The translations under genes and the position numbers were made by a program. DNA of 64,000 bases from Streptomyces sp. NBC_00249 (GTDB taxonomy: Bacteria > Actinomycetota > Actinomycetes > Streptomycetales > Streptomycetaceae). The DNA is taken from contig NZ_JAPEMV010000006.1 of NCBI RefSeq assembly GCF_026342355.1, positions 186,001 to 250,000 on the forward strand, in the 5' to 3' direction. Shown here piece by piece: positions 48,203-56,896 of this stretch; within the stretch, counting starts at the first letter, position 1; each line of letters opens with the position of its first letter. Under the pieces are notes generated by a model, which was not told the DNA's origin, did no database searches, and worked only from the letters and a program-made list of their open reading frames with translations.

Positions 48203-50329
48203 TCAGGCCAGGCGACCAAGCGGAGGCAAAGGATCGGGAAATCCGGGTTCCGTGCCCCGGTGGCCCGCGTACGCGGCGACCGGCCCGGGAGCGGCCAGTG
48301 CCGCCCGTTCCCGTCCCGCCGGGTCCGCGTCGCCCATGAGCGCGAGGCGGATCAGCTCCGGGATCCGGAAGGTCGCCGACGCCGCTTCGGAGGCCGCGCT
48401 GTAGGTCAACGGCCCCAGTTCGACGGCGTGGTGGTCGAGCAGGATGCCCAGCACCTGTTCGGCGGAGTCCGTGGGGAGCCCCAGCAGCTGCGCCGCGTCA
48501 CGGACGCCGAAGGTGCCCGTGACCGAGCGGCTCAGCACGGTCAGCGCCTCGCGCGCACGGCCGGGGAGCCTGGCGCAGGACTGCTCCACCCGGGCGAGGA
48601 CGTCCCAGGTTCCTGCGCGCAGTTCTACCCGTCTTTGGCTCTCGTTGGCCAGTCGTTCGGCGAAATCGGTCGCCGACCACATCGGGCGGGCGTCGAGGGT
48701 CTCCCCCATCGCCCGGATCCCGAGCGGGACATGACCCATGAGCCGGACGATGCTCCGCACGGCGGCGGGATGGCCCGCGGCCCGCTCGGGCCCGATGACG
48801 GAGGAGAACAGCGCGGCTCCGTCGTCGGTGCTCATCGGCCCCACCGTCAGGTGCGCCGCGCCGGGCAGGCCGGGCAGCCGCACCCGCGAGGTGGCGATGA
48901 CCGTGCTGCGGTCCCCGCCGGGCAGCAGCGGCAGGATCTGCCGCGCGGACGCCGCGTCCTCCAGGAGCAGCAGCAGGGCCCGGCCCGCGGTGTGGTCCCG
49001 GAACCGCCGGGCGAGTTCGTCCTCCGCCCAGCCGCCGGGGTCCCCGTCCGAGGTCGGTACGGAGTCCAGGTGCAGGTCGCGCAGGAAGGAACGCAGGATC
49101 AGGGTCGGGTTGAGAGGGGTCTCGCGGTCGCTGTGCAGGCGGGCGTACAGCTGGCCGTCGGGGAACCGGCCACTGAGCAGGTGGGCGGCGCGCACCGCGA
49201 GCACGCTCTTGCCCGCGCCGATGCCGCCGAGGACGGTGACGATGCGGGGCGCGGTGCGCCGCTCGGCGGCCTCGCCGGGGGTGGCCAGGGTGAGCAGCCG
49301 CTCCAGTTCCCGCCGCCGGCCGGTGAAGTCCGGGGTGTCGGGCGGCAGTTGGGACAGCCGGGGGATCGCGGGGGCGGCCGCCACGGCGGGCGCGGGCGGC
49401 ACCTCCGCCGCCACCGGTGCGGGGGCCGCCTGGAGTCCGGGCGGGGCCACGGACCCGGGGGCGGGGTCGGGCTGCCCGGGCCGGGCGCCGCGCACCAGGT
49501 GCACGGGGGTCGGGACGCCCAGCGCGGGCGAGGCGCTCAGCACGTCCTGCTGGAGCTTGCGGACCCAGTCGGAGGGCTCGATGCCGAGTTCCCGTACGAG
49601 GTTGCGGCGCAGCCGGGTGAAGGCGTCGAGGGCGGTGGCTCGCTGCCCGGAGCGGTGCGCGGCGAGCACCAGGTCGGCGGCGAGCCGCTCGTTGAGCGGG
49701 TGTTCGGCGGTGAGCTGGCGCAGTTCGTCGAGCAGGGCGCCGTGCCGGCCGAGCTGGAGGTCGGCCTGGACGCGCATCTCCAGGGCGCTGATCCTGGTCG
49801 CCTCGATCCGGGTGACGCGGGCGGCGAGTTCCGGCCCGGCCGGTACGTCGGCGAAGGCGTCCCCCCGCCACAGGGCCAGGGCCTCGCGCAGGGCGCCGGC
49901 CGCCTCCTGGGCCCGCCCCGCGTCCAGGGCGGTCCGGGCGGTCGCGACCCGGCGCTCGAAGTCCCACAGGTCGACCTCCTCCGGGCGCAGCCGCAGCAGG
50001 TAGCCGTTCGTGCGGGTCTCCAGCCGTTCGGCGGTCTGGCGGCCGAGCGGCCGGTCCAGGGCGCGGCGCAGCTGGTACACGTAGGTCTGGACGGTCTTGC
50101 GGGCCAGCCGCGGCGGGTCCGTCTCCCAGAGCTCCTCGATCAGGGCGGAGAGCGGGACGGGCCGGCCGGCGCGCAGCAGGAGGACGGCCAGGACCCGCCT
50201 GACCTGCGGCGCGGTGGGCGTCCGGGAGGCTCCGTCGAGGCGTACGTCGAGGGGGCCGAGCACGCCGATCCGCAGCGCCGGCTCCCCGGGGGCGGCGGGA
50301 TCCCGCGGGACCAGCGCGATGGACTCCAT
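48203..50329 (-). CDS. SARP/AfsR-type pathway regulator with NB-ARC domain
   Basis: 708 residues, ATG at 50329 with AGAGGAG upstream. The OmpR-like DNA-binding domain is at about 20-110 (LRIGVLGPLDVRLDG ... KTVQTYVYQLRRALD). The bacterial transcriptional activation domain is at about 115-270 (EVDLWDFERRVATARTAL, HPLNERLAADLVLAAHRSG). A disordered Pro/Ala linker covers 295-350, and an NTPase domain from about 365 has P-loop GGIGAGKSVLAVRAA. C-terminal TPRs of full AfsR are missing. SARPs activate antibiotic clusters by binding heptamer repeats. It is the obvious candidate activator of the hydroxyanthranilate and nitrite genes. Confidence 0.92.
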   Translation of the reverse strand: MESIALVPRDPAAPGEPALRIGVLGPLDVRLDGASRTPTAPQVRRVLAVLLLRAGRPVPLSALIEELWETDPPRLARKTVQTYVYQLRRALDRPLGRQTAERLETRTNGYLLRLRPEEVDLWDFERRVATARTALDAGRAQEAAGALREALALWRGDAFADVPAGPELAARVTRIEATRISALEMRVQADLQLGRHGALLDELRQLTAEHPLNERLAADLVLAAHRSGQRATALDAFTRLRRNLVRELGIEPSDWVRKLQQDVLSASPALGVPTPVHLVRGARPGQPDPAPGSVAPPGLQAAPAPVAAEVPPAPAVAAAPAIPRLSQLPPDTPDFTGRRRELERLLTLATPGEAAERRTAPRIVTVLGGIGAGKSVLAVRAAHLLSGRFPDGQLYARLHSDRETPLNPTLILRSFLRDLHLDSVPTSDGDPGGWAEDELARRFRDHTAGRALLLLLEDAASARQILPLLPGGDRSTVIATSRVRLPGLPGAAHLTVGPMSTDDGAALFSSVIGPERAAGHPAAVRSIVRLMGHVPLGIRAMGETLDARPMWSATDFAERLANESQRRVELRAGTWDVLARVEQSCARLPGRAREALTVLSRSVTGTFGVRDAAQLLGLPTDSAEQVLGILLDHHAVELGPLTYSAASEAASATFRIPELIRLALMGDADPAGRERAALAAPGPVAAYAGHRGTEPGFPDPLPPLGRLA

Positions 50330-50482
50330 GGACGGCTCCTCTCTGCACGGTGTGCCCTGCCGGCCTGCCGCTTCGAAAACATACGCGAGTGGCGGTATAT
50401 GTCCGGTCACTCCCCGCTATGGACTCGCTCGGGCCCCCTGGACAGCCGCCCGGGCCCCGGCCGGTGGGCGCCGACTGCCGCG

Positions 50483-51076
50483 TCAGGGGCGGGTGTTCCA
50501 GCCGGACACCACCGGAAGTCCGTGCTCCGTGGACAGCACGCTGACGGTTCCTGTACGCAGCAGGAAGAGCCTCCCGTCGGCCGGCGACAGGCCGAGGTAA
50601 CGGGCCGTGAGCACGCGCAGGAAGTGTCCGTGGGCGACGAGCACGACGTCGCCCCGGTCGGCGCGCAGGACCTCGCCGACCCGGGCCAGGACCCGGTCGG
50701 CGCGGGCCCCGACCTGTGCCGCGCTCTCGCCGGGGTGGTGCGCGTCCCCCGGCGGGACGCCGTCGGTCCACAGCGACCAGGTGGGCCGGATGCGCTGGAT
50801 CTCGGCGGTGGTCACGCCCTCGTAGCCGCCGTAGTCCCACTCGTGGAGGTCGGGCTCGGGAACTCCGTCGCCGAGTCCGGCGAGTTCGGCCGTGGCCACG
50901 GCCCGGCTGAGGGGGCTGGTCAGGACCAGGGCGGGGTGCCGGTCGCGGAAGAAGGGGGCCAGGGAGACCGCTTCCTCGACCCCGTACGCGGTCAGGGGCA
51001 CGTCGGTCAGTCCCGTGTGGCGCCCGTTGGCGCTCCATGCCGTCTCACCGTGCCGTACAAGCATCAGATCACTCAT
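50483..51076 (-). CDS. Histidine phosphatase family protein
   Basis: 197 residues. The phosphohistidine motif LMLVRHGETAW is at the N-terminus, followed by TSPLSRAVATAELAG, HEWDYGGYEG and the second catalytic His in VVLVAHGHFLRVLTARYLG. This is the phosphoglycerate-mutase-like branch often annotated as acid phosphatase. The substrate is unknown. It stands alone between the SARP gene and the divergent DUF1275 gene. Confidence 0.93.
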   Translation of the reverse strand: MSDLMLVRHGETAWSANGRHTGLTDVPLTAYGVEEAVSLAPFFRDRHPALVLTSPLSRAVATAELAGLGDGVPEPDLHEWDYGGYEGVTTAEIQRIRPTWSLWTDGVPPGDAHHPGESAAQVGARADRVLARVGEVLRADRGDVVLVAHGHFLRVLTARYLGLSPADGRLFLLRTGTVSVLSTEHGLPVVSGWNTRP

Positions 51077-51166
51077 GTTCCGGACCTTAGACGGCCGGGC
51101 CGGGAGGGCCCGTCCGGGCGGAGTGCGGCATGTCGGCGGCGGGCCGGCGGGGCGATCGTGTCACTG

Positions 51167-51198
51167 TCGGGCGTCATGAACGGTCGGGCGTCATGAAC
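51167..51198 (+). repeat. 17-bp tandem duplication of a start region, creating a 6-codon uORF
   Basis: TCGGGCGTCATGAAC occurs at 51167-51181 and again at 51184-51198. The first ATG (51176) opens a six-codon frame (MNGRAS) whose TGA (51194-51196) overlaps the second ATG (51193) as ATGA, the start of the DUF1275 gene. Confidence 0.7.
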
Positions 51199-51975
51199 AC
51201 GGGTGCGACGGGTGCCACAGGTGCGGCGGACGGGGCGGACGGGGCGGGCGGGGCGGAGGCGGCCTGCTCACCCGCGCCCTCGCGGGCGTACCTGACCCTC
51301 CCGCTGCTGGTGCTGACCTGGGTGACCGGGCTGATCGAGGCGGTCAGCCTGCTCGCGCTGGGGCCGGTCTTCACCGCGATGCAGACCGGCAACGTGCTCT
51401 TCCTGTCCTTCGGCGCCGCCCACCAGGGCGATCTGCCCGCGCTCGCCCCGGCGCTCTCGCTGGCCTCGTTCGCCGCCGGGGCGGTGTGCGCGGCCCGGCT
51501 GGAGGCCGCCGCCGAGTCGCGGGGGCGGCACTGGTTCGTGCTGGGCCTGCTCGTCGAGGCGGCGCTGATCCTGGTCGCGGCGGGCATCGGCTGGGGTCTG
51601 GAACCCCGCTACGGGGCGCCGGCCTCCCGGCACCTGCTGGCGGCGGCCGTGCTGGCGCTGGCCATGGGCTTCCGCAACATCACGAGCATGCGGGTCAACC
51701 TGCCCGGGGTGCCGACCACCCTCGTCACCCGGTCCATGACGGCCTTCCTCGGCGGTTCGGCCCTGGGCCACGACAGCGCCTTCGGGTACGGGACGGGCGG
51801 CGGCTGGGGGCGGCGGGCCTGGGCGGTGTCCGCGATGTTCGTCGGCGGGTGCACGGGGGCGCTGCTGGTGCGGGCGGGCCTGACGGTGAACTGGCTGCTG
51901 CTGCCCGCCGCCGTGCTGGTGCTGACGGTGGCCCTGACCCACCGGAAGGGGCCCGCGCTGCGCTCCGGCCGCTGA
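51193..51975 (+). CDS. YoaK/DUF1275 family membrane protein
   Basis: 260 residues. After a Gly/Ala/Asp-rich N-terminus of about 30 residues come six or seven hydrophobic segments. Family hallmarks are TGLIEAVSLLALGPVFTAMQ followed by TGNVLFLSFGAA near residue 65, and GFRNITSMRVNLPGVPTTLV near 155. The function of the family is not established; membership is clear. The upstream region carries a 17-bp duplication that produces a tiny coupled upstream ORF. Confidence 0.88.
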   Translation: MNTGATGATGAADGADGAGGAEAACSPAPSRAYLTLPLLVLTWVTGLIEAVSLLALGPVFTAMQTGNVLFLSFGAAHQGDLPALAPALSLASFAAGAVCAARLEAAAESRGRHWFVLGLLVEAALILVAAGIGWGLEPRYGAPASRHLLAAAVLALAMGFRNITSMRVNLPGVPTTLVTRSMTAFLGGSALGHDSAFGYGTGGGWGRRAWAVSAMFVGGCTGALLVRAGLTVNWLLLPAAVLVLTVALTHRKGPALRSGR

Positions 51976-52051
51976 CGGCTCCGCCCGCGAACAATTCGCT
52001 GCGAAAACGATGCAACTTGGCTCCCGATCCCGCCCTCGCGAGGCTCGTGCC

Positions 52052-52744
52052 ATGGACGACCACCCCGCGACGGCCCGTGCCACCACCGCCCTCGCCGCGG
52101 CCCCGGACACCGCGCCCGCGCCCGCCCCCGAGAGCGCCCTCGGCGCCGGTTTCGCGGCGGGCGACGAGGCCTGCGTGGAGGCGGTCTACCGGCGCTGGCG
52201 GCCCCTCGTTCACTGCCTGGCCCGGCGCGCCCTGGGCGACGACCGCGAGGCCGAGGACGTGACCCAGCAGGTGTTCCTCGCGGCCTGGCGGGGCCGGCGC
52301 GGCTACCGCCCCGGGCCGGGCGGGTTCGGGGCCTGGCTCACCGGCATCACCCGCCACAAGGTCGCCGACGCCCTGGAGGCCCGCACCCGCCGCACCCGCG
52401 CCGTGGCGGCGGCCGCCGCGGTGGCCGCGCACGGCGTCCCCCCGCTCGCCGACGGCCCCGGCCCCGCCGCCGGGCGGCCCGAGGCGGAACAGGTCCTGGA
52501 CCGGGTCCTGGTCCTCGGGGAACTGGCCCGGCTGCCGTCCGCGCAGCGGCGCGTCCTGTGCCTGGCCTTCTACGCCGACCTGACCCAGAGCCAGATCGCC
52601 GACCGCACCGGGCTCCCGCTGGGCACCGTCAAGAGCCATATGAGGCGGGCGTTGCGCGTCCTGCGCCGGTCGATGGAGCCGGGCCCTGGGCGGGCGGGCC
52701 AGGGGCGGCCGGGCCCGGAGCCCGCACGAGCAGCGCCTCGATGA
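52052..52744 (+). CDS. ECF-type RNA polymerase sigma factor
   Basis: 230 residues. Region 2 covers about 40-105 (ACVEAVYRRWRPLVHCLARRAL, DREAEDVTQQVFLAAWRG, GGFGAWLTGITRHKVADAL). Region 4 covers about 155-210 (LPSAQRRVLCLAFYADLTQSQIADRTGLPLGTVKSHMRRAL). An Ala/Pro-rich N-terminal tail of about 30 residues is unusual. No anti-sigma factor gene lies beside it. It is convergent with, and overlaps by 116 bp, the B12-type MerR gene. The pairing of an ECF factor with a LitR-like MerR and a photolyase resembles Streptomyces litS/litR light-response loci, so it may direct light- or stress-induced transcription of the region. Confidence 0.88.
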   Translation: MDDHPATARATTALAAAPDTAPAPAPESALGAGFAAGDEACVEAVYRRWRPLVHCLARRALGDDREAEDVTQQVFLAAWRGRRGYRPGPGGFGAWLTGITRHKVADALEARTRRTRAVAAAAAVAAHGVPPLADGPGPAAGRPEAEQVLDRVLVLGELARLPSAQRRVLCLAFYADLTQSQIADRTGLPLGTVKSHMRRALRVLRRSMEPGPGRAGQGRPGPEPARAAPR

Positions 52745-53678
52745 CCTCGATCCCGGAACGCAGCGCGAACAGCCGTTCCGTGCGCGGCCCCTGGGGCTGC
52801 GCACCCCAGCCGGGCCCCGCGAGGAGCAGCGCGGAGTGGCCGCGCGCCCCGCGCAGCCCCCATTCGATGCCGGCGACCGAGCGGGCGAGGGCGTGGTCGG
52901 CGGTGGTCCGGGACTGCGACCAGAGCACCGCGGCACGCGGCCCCGTACGCCGTACCGCGTCACGCAGGGCCTCCGCGGGCAGGGCGGCGCCGAACATCCG
53001 TACCGGCAGGCCCCGTTCGCCGAGGGCCGCGGCCAGCGCCTCCACGGGCAGGCTGTGCAACTCCCCCGGCGTGCACGCGAGGAGCACCGGGGGCTCCGCC
53101 GTGCGCTGCGGCGCGGGCCGGATCCGGTGCAGGGCGGCGGAGACGTGCCAGGACAGCAGGTGCTCCACCTCCACGTAACGCTCCCCCGCCGACGCCCACT
53201 TGCGGCCCACGGCGTGCAGGGTCGGCGCGATGACCTCCTCCCACGCCGTGACGAGGCCGTGCCCGGCCAGGGCGGAGTCGAGCAGGTCGGCCACGGCCGG
53301 CGCGTCCAGGCGTACGGCGGCCCGTGCGAGCCCCCGGGCCTCCGGCCGTACCTCCCCGAGCGGGAGGGCGCCGGGCCCGCCCGGCGTCACGGCCGCCGCA
53401 CGGGTCACGGCGGGGGCGCCGGGAGCTCCGCCGAGCGCGGCCCGCGCCGCCTCGGACGGGGGTACGCCCCGCGCGGTGAGCCGGCACATCTCCTCCAGCC
53501 GGGCGATGTCCTGCGGGGTCCAGCGGCGGTGCCGGCCGTCCTCCCGGCGGGCCGGGCCGATGGCGTAGCGGCGCTCCCAGGAGCGCAGGGTGGTCGGGGA
53601 GACCCCGAGGCGGCGGGCGACGGCGCCCGTGCTCAGGGCGGGTGCGGGGGGCGGCGGCGCGGGGTCCACCCGGCTCAC
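52629..53678 (-). CDS. litR: LitR/CarH-like MerR regulator with B12-binding domain
   Basis: 349 residues from GTG, coupled to the photolyase stop (GTGA). The MerR helix-turn-helix is STGAVARRLGVSPTTLRSWE at about 15-34, with QDIARLEEMCRLTARGV following. A cap domain has KWASAGERYVEVEHLLSWH; the W...EH pair resembles the cobalamin-capping motif of CarH but with one extra residue of spacing. The B12 lower ligand motif appears as CTPGELHSLPVEALA (E-x-H). These features suggest an adenosylcobalamin photoreceptor-repressor that releases DNA in light. The symbol is by similarity. Its last 39 codons are antisense to the end of the ECF sigma gene. Confidence 0.83.
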   Translation of the reverse strand: MSRVDPAPPPPAPALSTGAVARRLGVSPTTLRSWERRYAIGPARREDGRHRRWTPQDIARLEEMCRLTARGVPPSEAARAALGGAPGAPAVTRAAAVTPGGPGALPLGEVRPEARGLARAAVRLDAPAVADLLDSALAGHGLVTAWEEVIAPTLHAVGRKWASAGERYVEVEHLLSWHVSAALHRIRPAPQRTAEPPVLLACTPGELHSLPVEALAAALGERGLPVRMFGAALPAEALRDAVRRTGPRAAVLWSQSRTTADHALARSVAGIEWGLRGARGHSALLLAGPGWGAQPQGPRTERLFALRSGIEVIEALLVRAPGPAAPGPPAQGPAPSTGAGRATPASYGS

Positions 53679-55060
53679 GATACGGCGCCGGGGCGGCCCC
53701 GGCGGAGGCGTTCGAGGCCGTCGGCGAGCCCGCACAGCGGTTCGGGGTAGTCGTAGCGGGCCCGCTCCGGGGTCGGCAGCCGCCAGGGCTCGTGCACGCG
53801 GGGCGCGGGCAGCCCGGCGAGCTCGGGCACCCAGCGGTGCACGTACGCGCCGTCGGGGTCGAAGCGCAGGCCCTGGCGGACGGGGTTGAGGACCCGGTTG
53901 GGGCGGGTGTCGGTGCCGGTGCCGGCCACCCACTGCCAGTTGAGCTGGTTGTTGGCGAGGTCGCCGTCGACGAGGAGGTCCAGGAAGTGGCGGGCTCCGG
54001 TGCGCCAGTCCACGTAGAGGGTCTTGGTGAGGAAGCTCGCGGCCAGCAGCCGGGCCCGGCCCGGCATCCAGCCCTCGTGGCGCAGCTGGCGCATGGCGGC
54101 GTCGACCACCGGGTAGCCGGTGCGGCCGTCCTGCCAGGCCCGGACCTCCTCCTCGGCGGCGGGTCCGGTGCGCCAGCGGTCCTGGCGGCCGCGGTAGTCG
54201 CGGGTGGCGGCCCCGGGGCGGGCGGCGAGGACCTGGTGGTGGAAGTCGCGCCAGCACAGCTGCCGTACGAAGGCCTCCGCGCCGGGGCCGCCGGCCGCGC
54301 GGGCGCGGTGCACGGCCTCGGTGGGCGAGAGGGTCCCGAAGTGCAGGTGCGGGGAGAGCCGGGAGGTGGCGTCGGCGGCCAGGTCGTCGCGGGTGTCCTC
54401 GTAGCGGGCGATGCCGGAGCGCAGCCAGCCGGTCAGCAGCCGGCGGGCCTCGCGCTCCCCGCCGCGCGCCAGGCCCGGGGAGACCCCGGCGGTGGCGGAG
54501 CGGCGGGGCGGCTCCTCGGAGCCGATGCCCGCGGGGACGCGTACGGCGCGGGGGGCGGCGGCCACGGGCCGCAGGGGCAGGGCGCTCCAGTGGCGCAGGT
54601 AGGGGGTGAAGACGGCGAAGTGGTCGGAGCCGGAACCGGCCGGGAGGACGGCTCCGGGCGCCACCGCCGTGACGACCGTGTCGTGGACGTACAGCCGCCG
54701 CCCCCGGGCCTCCAGGGCGGTGCGCAGCCGCTCCTCCCGGGCCTGGGCGTAGCCGCTCACCCCGGCCGCCATGTGCACCTCGTCGGCGTCGGTCTCCTGG
54801 ACGAGGGCGCAGACCTCGGCGACGGCGTCGCCGGAACGCAGCACGAGGCGGCCGCCTCGGTCGCGCAGCGCGGCGTCGAGGTCGGCGAGGCAGTCGGCGA
54901 GGAAGGCGAGCCGGTTGGGCGGGGCGAAGCCGGCGGCCTCGACGGCCCGGTCGCGGACGAAGAGCGGGACCACCTGGTCGCAGGAGGAGAGGGCGGCCCG
55001 CAGCGGCGGATGGTCGTGCAGGCGCAGGTCGGAGGTGTACAGGACGACGGCGATGTTCAT
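53675..55060 (-). CDS. phr: Deoxyribodipyrimidine photolyase (class I)
   Basis: 461 residues. The N-terminal antenna-binding Rossmann domain begins MNIAVVLYTSDLRLHDHPPL. The FAD-binding helical domain has SRLSPHLHFGTLSPTE, FVRQLCWRDFHHQVL, GYPVVDAAMRQLRHEGWM and NNQLNWQWVAGTGTD, including the Trp residues of the electron-transfer chain and DNA contacts. It repairs cyclobutane pyrimidine dimers using blue light. It is in an operon with the upstream SDR gene (26-bp gap) and the downstream litR-like gene (4-bp overlap), a grouping that fits light induction. Confidence 0.95.
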   Translation of the reverse strand: MNIAVVLYTSDLRLHDHPPLRAALSSCDQVVPLFVRDRAVEAAGFAPPNRLAFLADCLADLDAALRDRGGRLVLRSGDAVAEVCALVQETDADEVHMAAGVSGYAQAREERLRTALEARGRRLYVHDTVVTAVAPGAVLPAGSGSDHFAVFTPYLRHWSALPLRPVAAAPRAVRVPAGIGSEEPPRRSATAGVSPGLARGGEREARRLLTGWLRSGIARYEDTRDDLAADATSRLSPHLHFGTLSPTEAVHRARAAGGPGAEAFVRQLCWRDFHHQVLAARPGAATRDYRGRQDRWRTGPAAEEEVRAWQDGRTGYPVVDAAMRQLRHEGWMPGRARLLAASFLTKTLYVDWRTGARHFLDLLVDGDLANNQLNWQWVAGTGTDTRPNRVLNPVRQGLRFDPDGAYVHRWVPELAGLPAPRVHEPWRLPTPERARYDYPEPLCGLADGLERLRRGRPGAVS

Positions 55061-55085
55061 GGGGCTCGGCTCCGTGTCAGGCGGC

Positions 55086-56639
55086 CTATGGGCGACGGCT
55101 GTCGCCCGGTACTTCGCCGCCGGGCCCCGCACCGGATGCGGCCTGGGACCGCTCGGCGGCACGGGCGATGTTGCGGGCCATGCCGCCGAAGACGACGGCG
55201 TGGAAGGGCGACACGCTCCACCAGTACAGGTGACCGAGCAGGCCGTGCGGATGGAACAGGGCCCGCTGCCGGTACCGCGCCCGTGGCGCGGGCCCGGAGC
55301 CGGGGTCGGCGGGGGTGTCCGTGGCGTGGAGTTCCAGCCAGGCAAGGCCCGGGAGCCGCATCTCGGCGCGCAGGCGCAGCAGGCGGCCCGGTTCGATCTC
55401 CTCGACCCGCCAGAAGTCGAGGGAGTCACCCACCCGCAGCCGGGTCGCGTCCCGCCGTCCGCGCCGGATGCCGACGCCGCCGACGAGCCGGTCCAGCCAG
55501 CCGCGTACGGCCCAGGCGAGCGGGAAGGAGTACCAGCCGTTCTCCCCGCCGATGCCCTCGACGACCTGCCACAGCGCGGCCCGCGAGGCCTCGACGGTCA
55601 GCTCGCGTTCGTCGGTGTAGAGGCTGCCGCCCGCCCAGTCGGGGTCGGTGGGCAGGGGGTCGCTGGGCGCGCCCGGCACGGAGGCGGAGGACCAGCGGGT
55701 GGCCACCTGGGCCTCCCGCACCCGCTGGAGGGCCAGCGCGAGGGCCTCGTCGAAGCCGATCGGGGCGCCGGGCGGGTCGGGCACGTAGGCGGCGATGTCG
55801 TGCTCGTCGCAGACGACCTCGTGCCGCAGGGATTCGGCGAGCGGCCGGGCGAGCCCCCTCGGGACGGGGGTGACCAGGCCGATCCAGTGGCTGGACAGGC
55901 GCGGCGTGAGCATCGGGACGCGCAGGATCAGCCTCCGGGGCAGCCGGGCGACGGCGGCGTAGCGGCGCATCATCTCCTCGTACGTGACCACGTCGGGGCC
56001 GCCGATGTCGAAGGCCCGGCTGACGTCGGGCGGCATGGCGGCGCTGCCGACGAGGTAGCGCAGGACGTCCCGGACGGCGACGGGCTGGATCCGGGTGCCG
56101 ACCCAGCTGGGGGTGACCATGACGGGCAGCCGCTCGGTGAGGTAGCGCAGCATCTCGAAGGAGGCGGACCCGGAACCGATGATGACGGCGGCGCGCAGCA
56201 CGGTCGTCGGGACTCCGGAGGCGAGGAGGATGCCGCCGACCTCGGCGCGGGAGCGCAGGTGCGGGGAGAGCGCGCGGGCCGGTACGTCCGTGGGGGTGAG
56301 TCCGCCGAGGTAGACGATCCGGCGGACACCGGCGGCGCGGGCTTCGCGGGCGAAGATCAGGGCGGCCGAGCGGTCGCGTTCCTCGAAGCGGGGGCCGGTG
56401 CCGAGGGCGTGGACGAGGTAGTAGGCGACGTCGATGCCGCGCAGGGCCCCGGCGACGGACGCGGCGTCGGTGACGTCCCCGCGCACCACCTCGGCGCGGC
56501 CGGCCCACGGGTGGTCGCGCAGCCGCTCCGGGGAGCGGGCCAGGCAGCGGACGCGGTGTCCGGCGTCGAGGAGCTCGGGCACCAGCCGGCCGCCGATGTA
56601 GCCGGTGGCCCCGGTGACCAGACAGTGCAGACCGGCCAT
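55086..56639 (-). CDS. NAD(P)-binding SDR fused to DUF2867 domain
   Basis: 517 residues. An atypical/extended SDR with CLVTGATGYIGGRLVPELL at residues 6-24 and a YxxxN-like region around GGLTPTDVPARALSPHLRS covers 1-300. A DUF2867 domain at about 345-500 contains FPLAWAVRGWLDRLVGG, DSLDFWRVEEIEPGRLLRL and HGLLGHLYWWSVSPFHAVVF. Fusions of this type are common next to photolyase and MerR genes. The substrate is unknown. It is the first gene of the SDR-photolyase-MerR operon and divergent from the decaying oxidoreductase. Confidence 0.88.
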   Translation of the reverse strand: MAGLHCLVTGATGYIGGRLVPELLDAGHRVRCLARSPERLRDHPWAGRAEVVRGDVTDAASVAGALRGIDVAYYLVHALGTGPRFEERDRSAALIFAREARAAGVRRIVYLGGLTPTDVPARALSPHLRSRAEVGGILLASGVPTTVLRAAVIIGSGSASFEMLRYLTERLPVMVTPSWVGTRIQPVAVRDVLRYLVGSAAMPPDVSRAFDIGGPDVVTYEEMMRRYAAVARLPRRLILRVPMLTPRLSSHWIGLVTPVPRGLARPLAESLRHEVVCDEHDIAAYVPDPPGAPIGFDEALALALQRVREAQVATRWSSASVPGAPSDPLPTDPDWAGGSLYTDERELTVEASRAALWQVVEGIGGENGWYSFPLAWAVRGWLDRLVGGVGIRRGRRDATRLRVGDSLDFWRVEEIEPGRLLRLRAEMRLPGLAWLELHATDTPADPGSGPAPRARYRQRALFHPHGLLGHLYWWSVSPFHAVVFGGMARNIARAAERSQAASGAGPGGEVPGDSRRP

Positions 56640-56896
56640 GGACGTCTCCGCTCCTCGTGGCCCCGCCGGGCCGTTCGGCTCCGCTCGTACCTGATCATGT
56701 CCGGGCGCGGACCGCCCCCGGACCACGCCGCGGCCCCGCCCGCGAAGGCCCTTCCTCGATGTTTTCGGCCCGGCGGACGCTCCCGGATGCACCGCCGCGC
56801 ACGCGTCACCCCTTGCGGAACTCCGCGCGGCCATTTCACCCCCGCACACATCCGCCGCCCCTCCGGCTCCGAAGCAACAGCGACGGAGGGAGCGGG

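Noticed and set aside
52629..52744. Frameshift or misassembly at the overlap of the sigma factor and MerR genes
   Set aside because: Both proteins keep normal domains up to their ends, and only their low-complexity tails overlap. A genuine convergent overlap is the simpler reading.
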